Notes under the pieces: model-generated | What the model was told of the DNA's origin: nothing | Database searches by the model: none | The model's input: only the letters and a program-made list of their open reading frames with translations | In this document: positions 12,701 through 24,510 of the stretch, one piece after another | Layout: each line of letters begins with the position of its first letter | How positions within the stretch are numbered: the first letter of the stretch is position 1 | Position numbers and translations under genes: made by a program | Assembly: GCF_023065955.2 (NCBI RefSeq) | Contig: NW_026622974.1 | Coordinates: 30,597,718 to 30,661,717, forward strand | DNA length: 64,000 nucleotides | Direction: 5' to 3' | Origin: Ursus arctos | Lineage: Eukaryota; Chordata; Mammalia; Carnivora; Ursidae

Positions 12701-14520
12701 AACATGTCTCTAACAACACAGCAGAATATTTTTGAACCATAAATAGGGTTTTAAATGATTTCGCCACAGGCTTCAGTGCTGCGAATTTCTTCTTGGTCAA
12801 GCTAAGTCTATCTGGGCCGTGAGAAGTTGTAAGATGGAATCATGGAGGAGGGAAAGGATTATATGATGTAATTTAGTGGATGTTTATGCTAGGGTAAGTT
12901 ACGAGACATTAAATGAGTCTTAAGCAATGACAAGTGTTAAGAATTTTTAGCGTGATTTGAAAATTAAGGTAAATGCTTTGGACAACGGTTCCAAGGGCAA
13001 TGCAATCTGTAATTAACAGGTTCAAATATGAAATGGTAATTAAATACAATGAATAACAACATAGTCATTCATTAATCCAATTTAGTGCCTTTTAGAGCCT
13101 AAAAAAGCCAAGTATCACCTAAGTGAAGAACCGACATCTGCAATGATATCAAAGTGATAGAAAACATGAATGAAGTTTCCCTTTTCTAAAGGTATGAGGG
13201 AGAACAATCAGGCACAGTGACCACTGCACCTGCCGCTGAGGTTCTCAGAGGGAGGGATGCTACAAATTTTTTCTTCCTGCATACCTTTCCCAGGATTCTC
13301 CAAGCCAACAAGCCAGAACTTCAATAGAGAAGGAAGTCAGCTCACGCAAACACTGAAGGGCAATTGATATGCATTTTGAGAACTAGACTGAGCCCTCTCC
13401 ATGCCCTTGGGAGTTCTGATGGGTATCAACAGACGAGAGTTAGGAGTCATGGCTCAGTGTTGAAGAAAGGAGGTGCTACAATGAGCTACGGCTCCCCAGG
13501 TGAACAAGATCTCCGAGAGACTTAGTTCTCCTAACAGGTCAGGAGTCAGATGGTACATCAATCTGTTTTTGTGTGGTTTTTGAAGTCCCATAGTGTAGGA
13601 GCAGTGCTGCCTGGAGATCAAAATCCTGTACTGGACAAACTCTTGAGAACTGTTCTCGGTCCTTCTCCTTTTTCTACAAAGTAAATAAGGAAAAAGGTAT
13701 AACATTTGTCATTTAAAAAAAGAAAAAGAAAAAAGACAAGTGCTTGAAATGTAGAAGAAAGGAGGAAAACATCCTAAGCAAACTGGGATGCTTTGTTAAA
13801 AACTGTGAGGCCAATTTTGGTATCAAATGTGTGGATAGAATAGTATCAGGATAATGCCTCCAAGGAAAGTAGGCCAGTTAATATATGATGAAGAACGTGC
13901 AATTAATCAAGACTAAAGTAAAAAAAAAGATAAAACATAAAATTTTAATAAGAAAAAAATGCCTGGAATGATCTTAAAGAAATATAGCAGTTGGAGAGAA
14001 AAAAAAGCAGCAATTAAAAAACCATATTTAAAGCATGCAAGCTTCTAGAAACCATCCAGATTGCATACATCTAAATGTGTTAAGTGAATTAGTTGCAGAA
14101 TAGCCTTAATCGCAAGCTGATGAAAAGAAAATAAGAGTGGTTTTCAAAGTTAAAGTGTAACAAATTATGTAAATATAAATAAAACCGGGGAGTAAATACA
14201 CAGAAAAAAATGTTTATGCAGAAAAATATTTATGTAAACCTTTATTAAATATCAAGAAACATGTTTTTAAAGGTAACATAATGAGCTCAAATACAGCCGT
14301 ATTTATAGAAGAAGGTGCAGAGCTAACACGAAAGAGAAACAGTTCTTACGGAGCAATGAAATTTGAGTGCAAATTTTCTACGGCTTCCCGTTTCCCCCTC
14401 TTCCTTTCTAGCCCATATTTTCTCCTTCAAACAACTCCTGGAGACTAGTTGAGAATATTAGAATCAGGTGAAGAGAGGGGAGCTACAGATACCGCTTAAA
14501 GCTTTGGGGAAACAGAAAGT
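9770..14520. other. long mostly unique non-genic interval
   Basis: I recognise no complete gene or intact transposon over about 4.7 kb, which is unusual for this window. Blocks at about 10340-10540, 11290-11480 and 12950-13110 are AT-rich with many TAAT/ATTA words and no simple repeats, and may be conserved non-coding elements. About 12250-12350 has a weak MIR-like end (cctagaacacagtagagactgaatgaatggg). All open frames here are short and without domains. Confidence 0.45.
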
Positions 14521-14524
14521 ATGT

Positions 14525-14715
14525 GCGGTATAATCAAGCAAACAAGTATTTGGGGCTTTGATTTCTGAGATTCTGGTCCTACAGCCATCATTACTGGTTG
14601 TGATCTTTGGACAAACCTATTCACCTCTGTGAATGTCAAGTTTTATTTCGTGTTGTTTTCCTATCTATAAAATGAGAGGAGTTGGGTAGGATACTCTCCA
14701 ATGTCATTTGTTTTA
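14525..14715 (+). mobile_element. MIR SINE remnant
   Basis: The order of words matches the MIR core: 'gatttctgagattctggtcc', 'ttggacaaacctattcacct' and 'ctatctataaaatgagagg'. The last corresponds to the usual 'cctcatctgtaaaatgggg' end. Divergence is high, as expected for this old tRNA-derived family. Confidence 0.75.
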
Positions 14716-14945
14716 TATTATGCATAGTATTGTAATTTTTTCTCAGACTTATCACAAAAACGTTGATGAAATATTGATTGAGGCACTGCAAAGCATCTGC
14801 TAAAGCTTTGTATGTTAAAAAAAACTGGAAAATTAAGTTGAAGGGTCACATTTACTAAACATACTTTAAAAAGGTTGAAATAAGTGCTAAACTGCATTCA
14901 TTATAGGAAACCAGTCTAGCAATGGCCACGGGATATATAATTCTT

Positions 14946-15142
14946 TTTTTTTTTTAAGATTTTTTATTTATTTGACAGAGATAGAGACAGCCAGCAAGAG
15001 AGGGAACACAAGCAGAGGGAGTGGGAGAGGAAGAAGCAGGCTTCCAGAAGAGGAGCCTGATGTGGGGCTCGATCCCAGAACGCCGGGATCACGCCCTGAG
15101 CAGAAGGTAGACGCTTAACGACTGAGCCACCCAGGCGCCCCA
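14946..15142 (-). mobile_element. CanSINE, young
   Basis: It runs from a T-run and AAGATTTTTTATTTATTTGACAG to GAGCCACCCAGGCGCCCC. The body carries the gagatagagacagccagc signature. A perfect 15-bp target-site duplication, ggatatataattctt, lies at 14931-14945 and 15143-15157. The sense strand encodes a 69-codon chance frame also seen in the sister copies. Confidence 0.97.
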
Positions 15143-15157
15143 GGATATATAATTCTT

Positions 15158-15470
15158 GATGTATGCTTTCCATCTATAGCTTTTAGGATACTATGTTAGA
15201 TTTGGAAGAGGATTATAGTATTAAAATAATATCTCTCCAGAGTAGTAAGTTATCTGAAAAGACAAAAGGAAAGATTCTGAAATAACTACGGACCAAGAAG
15301 TTAAAATTGTGATTTGTTATGTTTATTAGTCATTATATAACTATTAATATGCCACTTTTTTCAGAGTACATCCTGTATAATGAGAACTGGAAAACTAGAA
15401 ATCGTGAACATTAATTTCTACATAAAGGAGCATGCTTAAGGCTGGAGCAAAAGCATTTAAACGTTTGCAT
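15158..15470. other. unique non-genic DNA
   Basis: AT-rich spacer between a CanSINE and an L1 tail. I see nothing functional in it. Confidence 0.6.
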
Positions 15471-15482
15471 AAAAGTAATCAT

Positions 15483-15639
15483 TGGGGGAATGGGATAGAC
15501 TGGTGATGGGTAGTAAGGAGGGCACGTATTGCATGATACACTGGGTGTTATACTCAGCTAATGAATCATCGAACTTTACATCAGAAACCAGGGACGTATT
15601 GTATGGTGACTAACATAATATAATAAAAAAAATTTAAAA
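15483..15639 (+). mobile_element. 5'-truncated carnivore L1, 3' UTR only
   Basis: The sequence from 'attgggggaatgggataga' to 'ataatataataaaaaaaatt' matches the L1 3' end found again at 32311-32543, including 'ggagggcacgtattgcatg' and 'catcagaaaccaggga'. It ends in an A-rich tail. A perfect 12-bp duplication, aaaagtaatcat, flanks it at 15471-15482 and 15640-15651. Only about 157 bp were inserted. Confidence 0.93.
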
Positions 15640-15651
15640 AAAAGTAATCAT

Positions 15652-16036
15652 CAAAGCCATTGGGATGAGATTTCAGAAAAAGAGAGAGAGAAAGCAAAGA
15701 GAACACAAGACTGATCCTGGGAATGCCTTTCTGTAGGGAAAGATGCAAGATACAGGTAGCTAAAAGGGGAATCAGAAGGTTGGTGTATATGGAAGTGGAA
15801 GGACTTTCAATGGAGGAATGGCTAAGAGGATGAAGAGCAGCAAAGAGATAAAAGGGAAGTTATTCCATAGTATGTTCATGGAAATAGAGATTTTTTTTTT
15901 CCTACAACCGAACCCTCTTGACAGCATATACTTTCTTATTCAGTGGGGGAGGGGTGAGAAAGCTGCAGCGGACGCTCCACCTTCTCCCACATTCACCCTA
16001 AACCATACCCTCCGCTCTCTTTACCTTCTCTTCAGA
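15652..16036. other. unique non-genic DNA
   Basis: Purine-rich spacer with a GA tract (about 15676-15700). An 86-codon frame starting near 15818 runs into the next SINE and has no recognisable domain, so I do not call it. Confidence 0.55.
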
Positions 16037-16050
16037 AACCCACGGAGCTG

Positions 16051-16340
16051 GGGGTGCGTGGGGGGCTCAGTCAGTTAAGCGAATGACTCTTGGTTTCAGC
16101 TCAGGTTATGATCGCAGAGTCATGATCTCTAGGTCATGATTTCCAGGTCGTGAGATGGAGCCCCAAGTCAAACCCCATGTTGAGCCCTGTGTGGAGACTG
16201 GCATAGGCTGTGCACCAAACAGAGGGTCTGCTTGAGATTCTCTCCCTCTCCCTCTACCACTCCCTCCACTCGTGTGAGCATGTGTGCTCGCTCTCTCTCA
16301 AGTAAATAAATAAAATCTAAAAACAAAACAAAACAAAACA
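16051..16340 (+). mobile_element. CanSINE, extended copy with internal duplications
   Basis: The head 'gggtgcgtggggggctcagtc' leads into a tRNA-like region. The word tcatgat and its variants then recur in three short repeats (about 16105-16155), and the usual CT-rich segment and AAATAAATAAAATCT tail follow. The A-rich tail has become (AAAAC)n. Imperfect flanks (acccacggagctg at 16038-16050, atcccagggagctg at about 16342-16355) mark the duplication. At about 290 bp it is longer than the usual 190-210 bp. Confidence 0.9.
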
Positions 16341-16355
16341 AATCCCAGGGAGCTG

Positions 16356-19300
16356 ACTTCAAAGACTTAGACATATAAAAGTCACTTTTGAACAAAGTGG
16401 TAGTGGCAGAAATAGCAGTGGTTAGGAACGCAGACAAGGGCATTAGTTCGGGTAAAAGCCCCATGACACATGAGGCGAAAGCAGCCACAGTGGGACTGAG
16501 GTCATGTTTCAGAACCCATGCAGGGTGCTTCATACAACTCGACTGGCATCTCAGATCAACAACAGCACCCCTTGTTTCGTTTTCTCTGTTTGTTTGTTTT
16601 TCTTTTTTAGTAGCTTAGCCAAAGGACCTCTTTGACTCTGTTTCTCAGCCTTTCCCTTTCTCCTTTCCCTGGGTCTTTCTGCCTCTCTTAGCCTCATCAA
16701 CGAGTGCTTTTTCTTTCCCAGAGAAGAGTCATGGGCGTATGCCAGGCTCTTGACCTCCTGGCATGTCACCAATGTCAATGAAAACTCCTACATAAAGGAA
16801 AGTCCTAAACATTTTTACTTACATGGAATGCCTATTGAAGTGTTAAAAATTTCAAGGATCAATCAAAGGCAAAAATATATAGCAAAAATTCACATGGAAA
16901 CTTTAATGACTTTTTAAAGAACCACAAGTCTCATCTTTAAAGTGAGGAGTGTACCAGATGGTTCTTTGCCGGCACAAGTTGTTTCCTATGTTTGTAGCAG
17001 GTTTCTGAATGTGCTTTTGATTGACAGCAACCAGTTGTGTTACAAAACAGTGTGACATCAGGTCAATCATGATGAAACTTGATAATGCCACATCAATAAT
17101 GTGACATTTTAGGCTGTAGTTTGGAACAAATTGCTGTAAGGGAAGAAAGTGATACTTAGTAATGAATGAATATTCTAAACAAATGTTAGCTCATTACATT
17201 CTGGCCTTTGTTGATAATGTTCAAAGCCAATGGCATGATACCAATGACTCTCAGAATCCCTAATGGCTCTTAAATTGAGAAATAAATACATCCTCCAATG
17301 CAGGACATAACGCGTCCTATTGTTTTCATAAAAACCAGTGTACTATATAATACAGTTTATCTAATTTCACATCAAATTATTAGATTCATTTGGATACATA
17401 TTTCAAGAGCATATAGAAGTCCTAGACTCCTGAATGCCCTATAACCACACTTACGGAATGAAGAGAGTAGGAAAAATTGGTAAGTCTTCTCCAGGGCAGA
17501 TTATGTAAATAAACAAATCACCACATAAAATAAATCAGACCCATTCCTGGATCCATTAAGTAAAGTCATTGTGCTCTATTCTTGTCGTCTGCGATGGTTA
17601 TGTCAGCCTGAGCATAGTAGAGGTGGAAGGTTTAGCTTAGCTGCAGGAAATCAAGCAGAAAAACAAGTTACGAAGGGCCAGTAGGAGCTACCTGGCTTGC
17701 AGGAAACTTGATCTGGAAGGAGCAAGGTGGGGAGAAGTAGAGCAGGAGGGATGAGGTGGTGGCAACTGGTGGAGATGAACTGTGGTGGGGAATCCAGAAT
17801 TGTCTGTCAGAGAATTTGATAAATTATATATTCATTTTATAGTTTGTTAATTTGCTTAGTTCTCTAACTTGTCTAATGGAAGCCCTTGTCCTCACCTCCT
17901 CATGTAAATCTTCCCATAATTTCGTATTTGAGTTGATGTGTTGGGCAGGTGGACCTATTTGGGGGACGGGACATCATGCTAATAGCAGTTTTGAGGTAAA
18001 TGACCGTAAAAACTAAGGCTTCTAATGGAAGTCTCATGTAACTTATGTCCTTGCTTTTTTGCAGTACCAATTGATTTGCTGTTGTCTAAATCTACCCATC
18101 ACTCTCCTTGGATCTTCTTTTCCTACGAGCTGAACCTAACATATCCCTGCAAGTTGCATCCACAATGCTGTATTCCCAATTAAGTTTGTTCTAATTTCCT
18201 AACTGGATTTGAGCTCTTCGTGTATAGACACAGCATGTATAGATAGCATTTGTAGAGACATAGCATTTTGTAAGAATATTTCTTATGGTACTTTAAACAA
18301 TCTGGCTTGTGTCTGTCTGGCATTAAGCTTGAGGTAAAGAATTATGCTTTATTTATCTTATAGCCACTGAGGTGGCTAACCCAGTACTCAACAAATATTT
18401 TAAAATTGAACGAAAAACGCTAGACTGTTAATAAGAAATACAAAAATTAGTTTCCTTTTCTCTGCCCTGCTCTAAAAACTATCTTTAAAGTAGAGAAGGG
18501 GAAATGTTTAAATTTAAATATTTGAGTTTCCATACCCTCTTGTGAGATAAATTTATTTTAATAATTCCTTCCTACCATAGCAAGAGGGCAGATATTTCTC
18601 CAAAAGGAGTGCATGATCTTTCACTCTTGCCTATTATCTTTTAGAGGGGGCAGAAAATGAGGTTGTCTGCACACTCTGTGTTGGAAGCACAGATGAATAT
18701 ATATTAGGAAGTGTTTGTGGCTGCATTCTGTATTATATCTTGGCTGGCAAACAGGTTGCTCTTTTTCAGTAATTGAACAGAAGAATATATTCAGAGGTAT
18801 ATTTTCTTTGACAGATGTTTTCTAGTAGAAGCTTCTTTTGCTCCTTTGATTTCTTTGTCTATTTTTTTTTTCTCTTAGTTCTTCCACTTTGGAAGCAGTT
18901 AACTGACAGCCATACTGAACTTGCCCCAATATCATTTATTTTGTAGTTCACTGTCCCGACAGAGACACAGAAAATGTGTTTCACATGGTGTCCTATATAT
19001 TATCCCATTTCTTTTTCAGGCTCAGACATCAGCAGAAGACAATGGTGATTGATTGGAGGCACAAAAGCCCTTGAATTCTTCTTTCACAAAATTAATCTTT
19101 TACGTTTGCATGTGTAAACCCTGTCTTATACTGCACTCCTGCTGCTATCTGAAAGAGAGAGAGAGAGAAAGAAAAAGGAAAAAAAAGGCAAGCAAGACAA
19201 AAATACCATACGCTGTGGACCAGGGCATGAAGGCATACGCATTCCAGTTTGGGCTATTTTCTTTGAAAGTAACAGAATGTAATAGCCATTTGCAAAGAAA

Positions 19301-19724
19301 GCACTAAGAAAGATCCTTTAAATTAAACATGCTTGGAATCTATTGCTTTTGCATCCAAATAGGAAAAGGAGTATTCCTTTAATAAAAATACAATTACTCT
19401 TGTATCTTCGTGGTACTTTAAATTTCATCTACTGGTAGGTGTTGGGGAAAGTCTGACTTCCTGTAAACAGAATTTAAGTTTCCCTGAAAGACAAAATTAA
19501 ATGGAAGAAGTGCATTGCTGAGGATATGAATTTCTTTCCTCAACATTAAATTCATGGTCAGCACAAGTGTATATCCAGATGTCTTATCTCAAACACAACA
19601 TGACAAATTCTGAAGTAAAACTACATTTTTCAATTTACTGGACATCCTTGCCTTTTATAAGACTTCTTAGATGATTTTGGCTCTCTTATTTCATGGGGCC
19701 TGATCAAAAATGTCAATGATGTCA
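16356..19724. other. mostly unique non-genic DNA
   Basis: No gene is recognised across about 3.4 kb. A run of imperfect repeats around 18225-18262 (gtatagacacagcat, gtatagatagcat, gtagagacatagcat) is a small local duplication. GAGAGAGAAAG at about 19150-19185 is simple sequence. Frames of 62-84 codons here have no domain support. Confidence 0.5.
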
Positions 19725-19930
19725 ATGTTCATTGAACATATATTTATGAACATCAATTATATGTCAGACAGTGTTCTAAGCATAAAAATAAAGCCCCTGA
19801 ACATTACCACAATTTGTGGTATAATTAAAAAGATTTTACAAGCAATAAATAAATAAATAAATAAATAAATAAAGCCCCTGCCCCTCAAGGTGTTCAGAAT
19901 TTTGATAGTTAAAAAATAAAGAAATAAAAG
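19725..19930 (+). mobile_element. ancient mammalian interspersed repeat (family not assigned) with (AAAT)n
   Basis: 'ttcattgaacatatatttatg' and 'gtcagacagtgttctaagca', followed after an (AAAT)n insertion by 'gcccctgcccctcaaggtg', resemble the widespread 'tattgagcacctactatgtgccaggcactgttctagg' repeat. Related pieces occur at 45400, 46005 and 52305. The (AAAT)n tract lies at about 19845-19873. Confidence 0.55.
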
Positions 19931-21140
19931 ATACTATTGAGTCCAGTCATGGTGGGGTAGCATGTACTGGATGAATCCTCCTGCCTGTACCAAATACGAA
20001 CTCTTGAGAAGATGGAAAAGGAACTGTGGACGACAGTGGAAATGATCATAGAGAAAAAAAATAATTGAGGGAAGTCCACACTTGAAAGAAGTGAATCATG
20101 CTGTGTTCAAGCTAGATTTGTAGGATTTACCCTCAAGGATTCTCCATAGTCCATACAACATGAGACAGATGAATGTAAGCGGACAGCTGCAGCCGAGTGA
20201 AGAGACACACTTGAAGTTTTGAGCTGCTGGAGGGGCTGGACATTAGAGGAAAAAGACTCAGAAAGGAGGATATCCAGAGAGGAGAGCCCAAAATCTGCAT
20301 ATAAATTTTCTTAAATCCTTGCCTGATCTCGAACTGTGCATGTGAGAAGGAAACTAAATGGAGCCCAAGAAGAAAAGAGCGACCGGAAGGCTTCAAGAGC
20401 TTGGCAGATATCCCAGCACCTGCTGCCCCTGGCACAGGAGACAAAATTTAGAGTTCAAATTTCACACATTAGAGTACAGTAAATATCTCATACTTTTCAC
20501 TGAAACCTCAGAAAAGCATTGCCTTAGGAGTAAAAAATATATATTCTAGAACTAAGAGATTTTCTGTAGGCCTAAAGACAAAAACTAAAATAAATCCTCC
20601 TAAAAGAGCCAAAACCAAGCCTCTGAAAACTTAATCCATAGTAATATAGTAGCTTACTAGGAAAAAAATTAAATAATTATCACAACTTTATACCACATAA
20701 TCCACAATGTCTAGTATACAAACAAAAATGATGAAAAATATGAAGACATAGGAAAATATGTCCCATAGTCAGGAGAAAAATCTGTCAATGAAAACAGATT
20801 CACTGACAATACTGATGATGGATTTAGCAGAAAAGTACTTTTGAATACCTATAATAAATATACTTAAAAATCAACAAGAAAAATGGACATAATGGGACAA
20901 GATTTGGGAATTTCTGGAAAAATGAAACTGTAATAAAACTTGGTAAGCCTAGAAATAAAAATATAATATGTAATTGAAAAGAATTGAATTAGCCATATAT
21001 TGGACAAAACAAAAAAATAAAACAAAACAATCGACTTGTGAATTTGAAAATAGCTCAAAGAAATCAACTGAACAGAATAACTGAGAAAAAGATACCAGAA
21101 AAAGATACACGAAGAAATGAAGAGCCTTAAACATAGCAAA
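19931..21140 (+). mobile_element. degenerate HAL1/L1M-type LINE, 5' and ORF1-like part
   Basis: The 20700-21135 part follows the order of a HAL1 or old L1 ORF1: 'gtcaggagaaaaatctgtc', 'aaaacagattcactgacaat', 'gatggatttagcagaaaag', then a stretch about lysine-rich frames and 'gaactgagaaaaagat'-like words. Many frameshifts and stops are present. The part before 20640 is assigned only by continuity. It continues into the ORF2-like segments downstream on the same strand. Confidence 0.6.
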
Positions 21141-21835
21141 CATGTTTGTGTATAGAAAAGACTTTTTCTTATTATTTACATCTCTTTTAAGCAAGTATAA
21201 CAGCAATGTATTGTGCAGTTTAGAGCATATGCAGAAGTGAAATGCTTGAAAAGAATAGAACGCAGGCCAGAAGTTAAGTATAGATGCATATTGTCTTTAT
21301 TTTTTTATACTTTCAGTGAAAAGGTATAATTTTACTTGAAGGCAGATGGTGTTAAGTTAAAGGTGTTTGCTAAGTACCCTAAAGCAACCTCAAAAAAACT
21401 AATAAATCAACCTAAAGAGATGAAATGGAATCACAAAAATATTCAAATAATCTGAAAGAAGACTAAAAAAGAGAAATAAGGATCAAAGGAGAGATGAGAA
21501 AAGAAAATACTAACAGCAGATTTCTGTCCTCGCGCACATATTAATGATCGAAGTAATTATAAACAGTCTAAATCCTCCAACTGAAAGGCAGAATTTATCA
21601 GATGATAAGAGGAAAATGCAATTACAGGCTGCCTATATAAATCCACTGTGAGTACCAAGGCATGCAACAGTTGGAAGTAAAAGGATAGAAAACTATTCAC
21701 AATGTTAACACTAATAATCAAAAAAAGAGAGTCAATTCATGACAGAAAAAGATGAGAACACCAAATACAAAGTAAACAGAAGAATGGAAATAATAAAGAT
21801 TAGAGTGGAGATCAATACAAAATAGAGAAAATCTA
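21141..21835 (+). mobile_element. degenerate L1 ORF2, endonuclease-side segment
   Basis: 'aatcctccaactgaaaggca' and 'gaatttatcagatgataaga', then 'ggaagtaaaaggatagaaaa' and 'aatgttaacactaataatc', match the order of the 5' part of old L1 ORF2. No frame is open across it. It joins the ORF1-like segment upstream and the reverse-transcriptase segment downstream, as in a single decayed LINE. Confidence 0.65.
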
Positions 21836-22985
21836 CCATTTCAATGGAGGCAGGAAAAGCATTTGACAAAATTCAACATGTATTTACAATAAAAGCTCTC
21901 AACAAAGTGGGTGAAGAGGGAATGTACGTCAACATAACGAAGGCCATAAATGACAAGCCCACAGCTAAAAATCATACTCAATGGTAAAAAGCTGAAAATT
22001 TTTCCTCTGAGATCAAGAACATGACAAAGATGCCTGGTGTTGCCATTTTTATTCAACATAGTATTAGAAGTCCCAGCCAGAGCAGTTGGGCAGGAAAAAG
22101 CAATAAATTAGAAAGGAAGAAGTAAAACTCTCACTAACTATAGATGATGTGATAATTTATATGGAAAGTCCTCAAGACTCCACAAAAAACCTGTTAGAGC
22201 TCATAAATGAATTCAGTAAAGTTGCAGGATACAAAGTCAACATGAAAAATCTGTTGAGTATCTACACAGGAATAAACTACCAGAAAGAGACATTAAGAAA
22301 ACAATCCCAGGGGCGCCTGGGTGGCACAGCAGTTCAGCGTCTGCCTTCGGCTCAGGGCGTGATCCCAGTGTTATGGGATCGAGCCCCACATCAGGCTCCT
22401 CCGCTGGGAGCCTGCTTCTTCCTCTCCCACTCCCCCTGCTTGTGTTCCCTCTCTCACTGGCTGTCTCTATCTCTGTTGAATAAATAAAAATAAAATCTTA
22501 AAAAAAAAAGAAAGAAAACAATCCCATTTATAATTTCATCAAAAAGATTAAGATACCTAGGAATAAATTCAATCCAAGAGGTGAAAGACCAATACACCGA
22601 AAAAATAAGAAAGCCACTGATGAAAGAAATTGAAGAAGACACAAATAAACGGAAAGATATCATCTTTAATGGATTAGAAGATTTAATATTGTTAAAATGT
22701 TCACACTACTCAAATCAATCTACAGATTCAATATAATTCCTAATAAATTCCTTTGGCATTTTTCACAGAAATAGAACAAATAATCCTAAAATTTGTATAG
22801 AAACACAAAAGACCCTGAATAGTCAAAGCAATCTGGCCAAAGCTAGAGGCATCATGATTCCAGATTTCAAACTATACTACAAAGCTATTATAATCAAAAC
22901 AGTATGGTTTTGGCATTTAGGCTGATCAATGGTACAGAAGAGAGATCCCAGAAATAAGCCCACACAAATATGATCAATTAACTTA
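21836..22985 (+). mobile_element. degenerate L1 ORF2, reverse-transcriptase segment, interrupted by a CanSINE
   Basis: The words follow L1 ORF2: 'gcaggaaaagcatttgacaa' (the A-F-D region), 'aaatcatactcaatggtaaa' (the S-L-N-G region), 'ttcaacatagtattagaagt', 'ctaggaataaattcaatcc' and 'atagaacaaataatcctaaa', ending at 'atatgatcaattaacttac'. A CanSINE at 22310-22511 splits it. Stops and indels show it is dead. Confidence 0.88.
22310..22511 (+). mobile_element. CanSINE nested in L1 ORF2
   Basis: The head ggggcgcctgggtggcaca and the full body end in CTTAAAAAAAAAA. A perfect 15-bp duplication, aagaaaacaatccca, lies at 22295-22309 and 22512-22526, and the L1 sequence resumes exactly after it. The 112-codon frame starting at 22149 is L1 remnant fused by chance to SINE. 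Confidence 0.97.
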
Positions 22986-23510
22986 CAACGCACACCTGCC
23001 CTTTGCCAGCAGTTCCACTTCTAGTTGTTTACTTAATACCAGTGAGCACATGCACCCACGAAAAGTCCTGTACAAGAATGTTCATAGCAGCATTATACAT
23101 AGTATCCAAAAACTAAAAAAGCAGCTCAAATACTCATGAGAGGGGAATGGAAAAATAAACTATGATAAATGTATTCAATAAAATATCTCTAAGTAATAAA
23201 AAAGGTAAGAATTACTGATAAACACAACAGGGAAGAATTTTAAAAACACCAAAAAAGGCAAGCATGAAGGAGTACGTGTTCTATGATTCCTTTTGTATGA
23301 AGTTTATGAACAGCAAAATCAAGTATAGTGTCAGAAATCAGAAAACTATTTCCCTCCAGGTGTATGAGAAGAGGGAAAAAGAGAACTTTCTAGAAAAATA
23401 GACATGCCATGATAGAAATGGTGGTTGAGGAGGTGTATACAAATCTGTGCATTTTCTTGTACGTCAATTTTATCTAAATAATAAAGTAGTTATAAAAATA
23501 AGATTGCTTG
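22986..23510 (+). mobile_element. old L1M 3' end
   Basis: After an internal deletion, the words 'ccagcagttccacttctag', 'caagaatgttcatagcagca', 'tctatgattccttttgtatg' and 'cattttcttgtacgtcaatt' match the last part of ORF2 and the 3' UTR of old mammalian L1. It ends near 'aataataaagtagttataa'. Confidence 0.8.
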
Positions 23511-23767
23511 ATATCAAATGAACATATATCCAAGAACAGAAAGAGGGTCTTACCTTATCATGCCTGAGGAAAAAAAGCGGGACAGAAAATGCTTCACAGA
23601 AAAACAATACCTGAGCTGAAGGATGAAGAGGAATTTGCTAACAATGTAATTTGCGGAAGGACGTTTCCAAACTTAATGCAAAGCACGAACCTATGGAAAT
23701 CCGTGACCTGTTGGAAACTGGACTTCAAAGAAAATAGAATGGCCTTCTTCTGGCTTTATTACTCTTA

Positions 23768-23825
23768 CTGCCCTTTTCCTCCTCCTCTCTCTTCTCCACC
23801 TCTTCTTCCTCTCCCTCCTCCTCAC
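23768..23825. repeat. polypyrimidine tract (CCTCCT/CTTCTT)
   Basis: About 58 bp of almost pure C and T on the plus strand. It is simple sequence with triplex-forming potential, and it forces Ser/Pro-rich and Glu-rich chance frames on the two strands. Confidence 0.85.
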
Positions 23826-24231
23826 AGTTAAGGAGGTCCTCCTTATGGCTTACAAGGTGTTCCTGCCCCAGACCTCTCAAACTAAAGGGGTGTAACTTAG
23901 TGGAAGGCCATGTGCTTAGCATCTGTGAGGTCCTAATTTCCATACCCAACACCTTCCTTTGTTCCTTTCTCTAGGCCTGGCAATTTCCTTGAAAGCCAGG
24001 TAGGACAAGATAGTAGTATACTCACTTTATAATAAAGAAACAAATTGAGTCCCTTTCCGTTCAGTGCAGACCCTGTTAGCAACAGACCATCATCGCGCTC
24101 TAAGTACAAAGCAGAATCAGCAGTCACCATAGCTGCTCTTTATAATATGCTTCCAGATTCCACTGTCCTTAAACCCACATCGACCATAACATACTCTATA
24201 ACATAACTGTATTCGTTATAATATTAAACTT

Positions 24232-24510
24232 TTAAGCTTTTTTACCCTTAACACCATATCCTAGCAGATTTTGAGTAGAAGTGATGCCCCAGCAAGATGC
24301 ATAGGCTTGTTCTTTCACACTCAGCTCGGTTGGCACCTTGCTGCCAAGGCCAAAGAGTGAACCGTGGACCCATAGAGTTGAGGGTTTAAACGCTCTCCGG
24401 CCCTGACTCTTGCTCATCCGCTTGCTCTCGTCAGCGGCCACACGCCCACGGCAGTACGTACAGTGCAGGAGAACGTGCGTGATCCTCAGGCTGGACACCG
24501 ACAACCTCCA
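24232..24510 (-). other. CpG-rich, coding-like patch; possible processed pseudogene fragment or old exon
   Basis: On the minus strand a frame stays open for 90 codons from a TTG at 24504 to a TAA at 24232, and it ends in the basic tail GYGVKGKKA. It has no ATG start of its own: the first ATG is internal, around codon 30 (RMSKSQGRR). In an AT-rich setting the interval holds about ten CpG sites, including gtcggtg, cacgcacg, tacgta and gtggccgctgacgagagc. I do not recognise the protein. No poly(A) tail or flanking duplication is clear. It could be a decayed retrocopy with frameshifts, an old exon, or chance. Confidence 0.25.

Noticed and set aside
22149..22487. A 112-codon gene with an N-terminal L1-like part
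   Set aside because: The frame crosses the exact boundary between L1 and a later CanSINE insertion, so it is an artefact of nesting.
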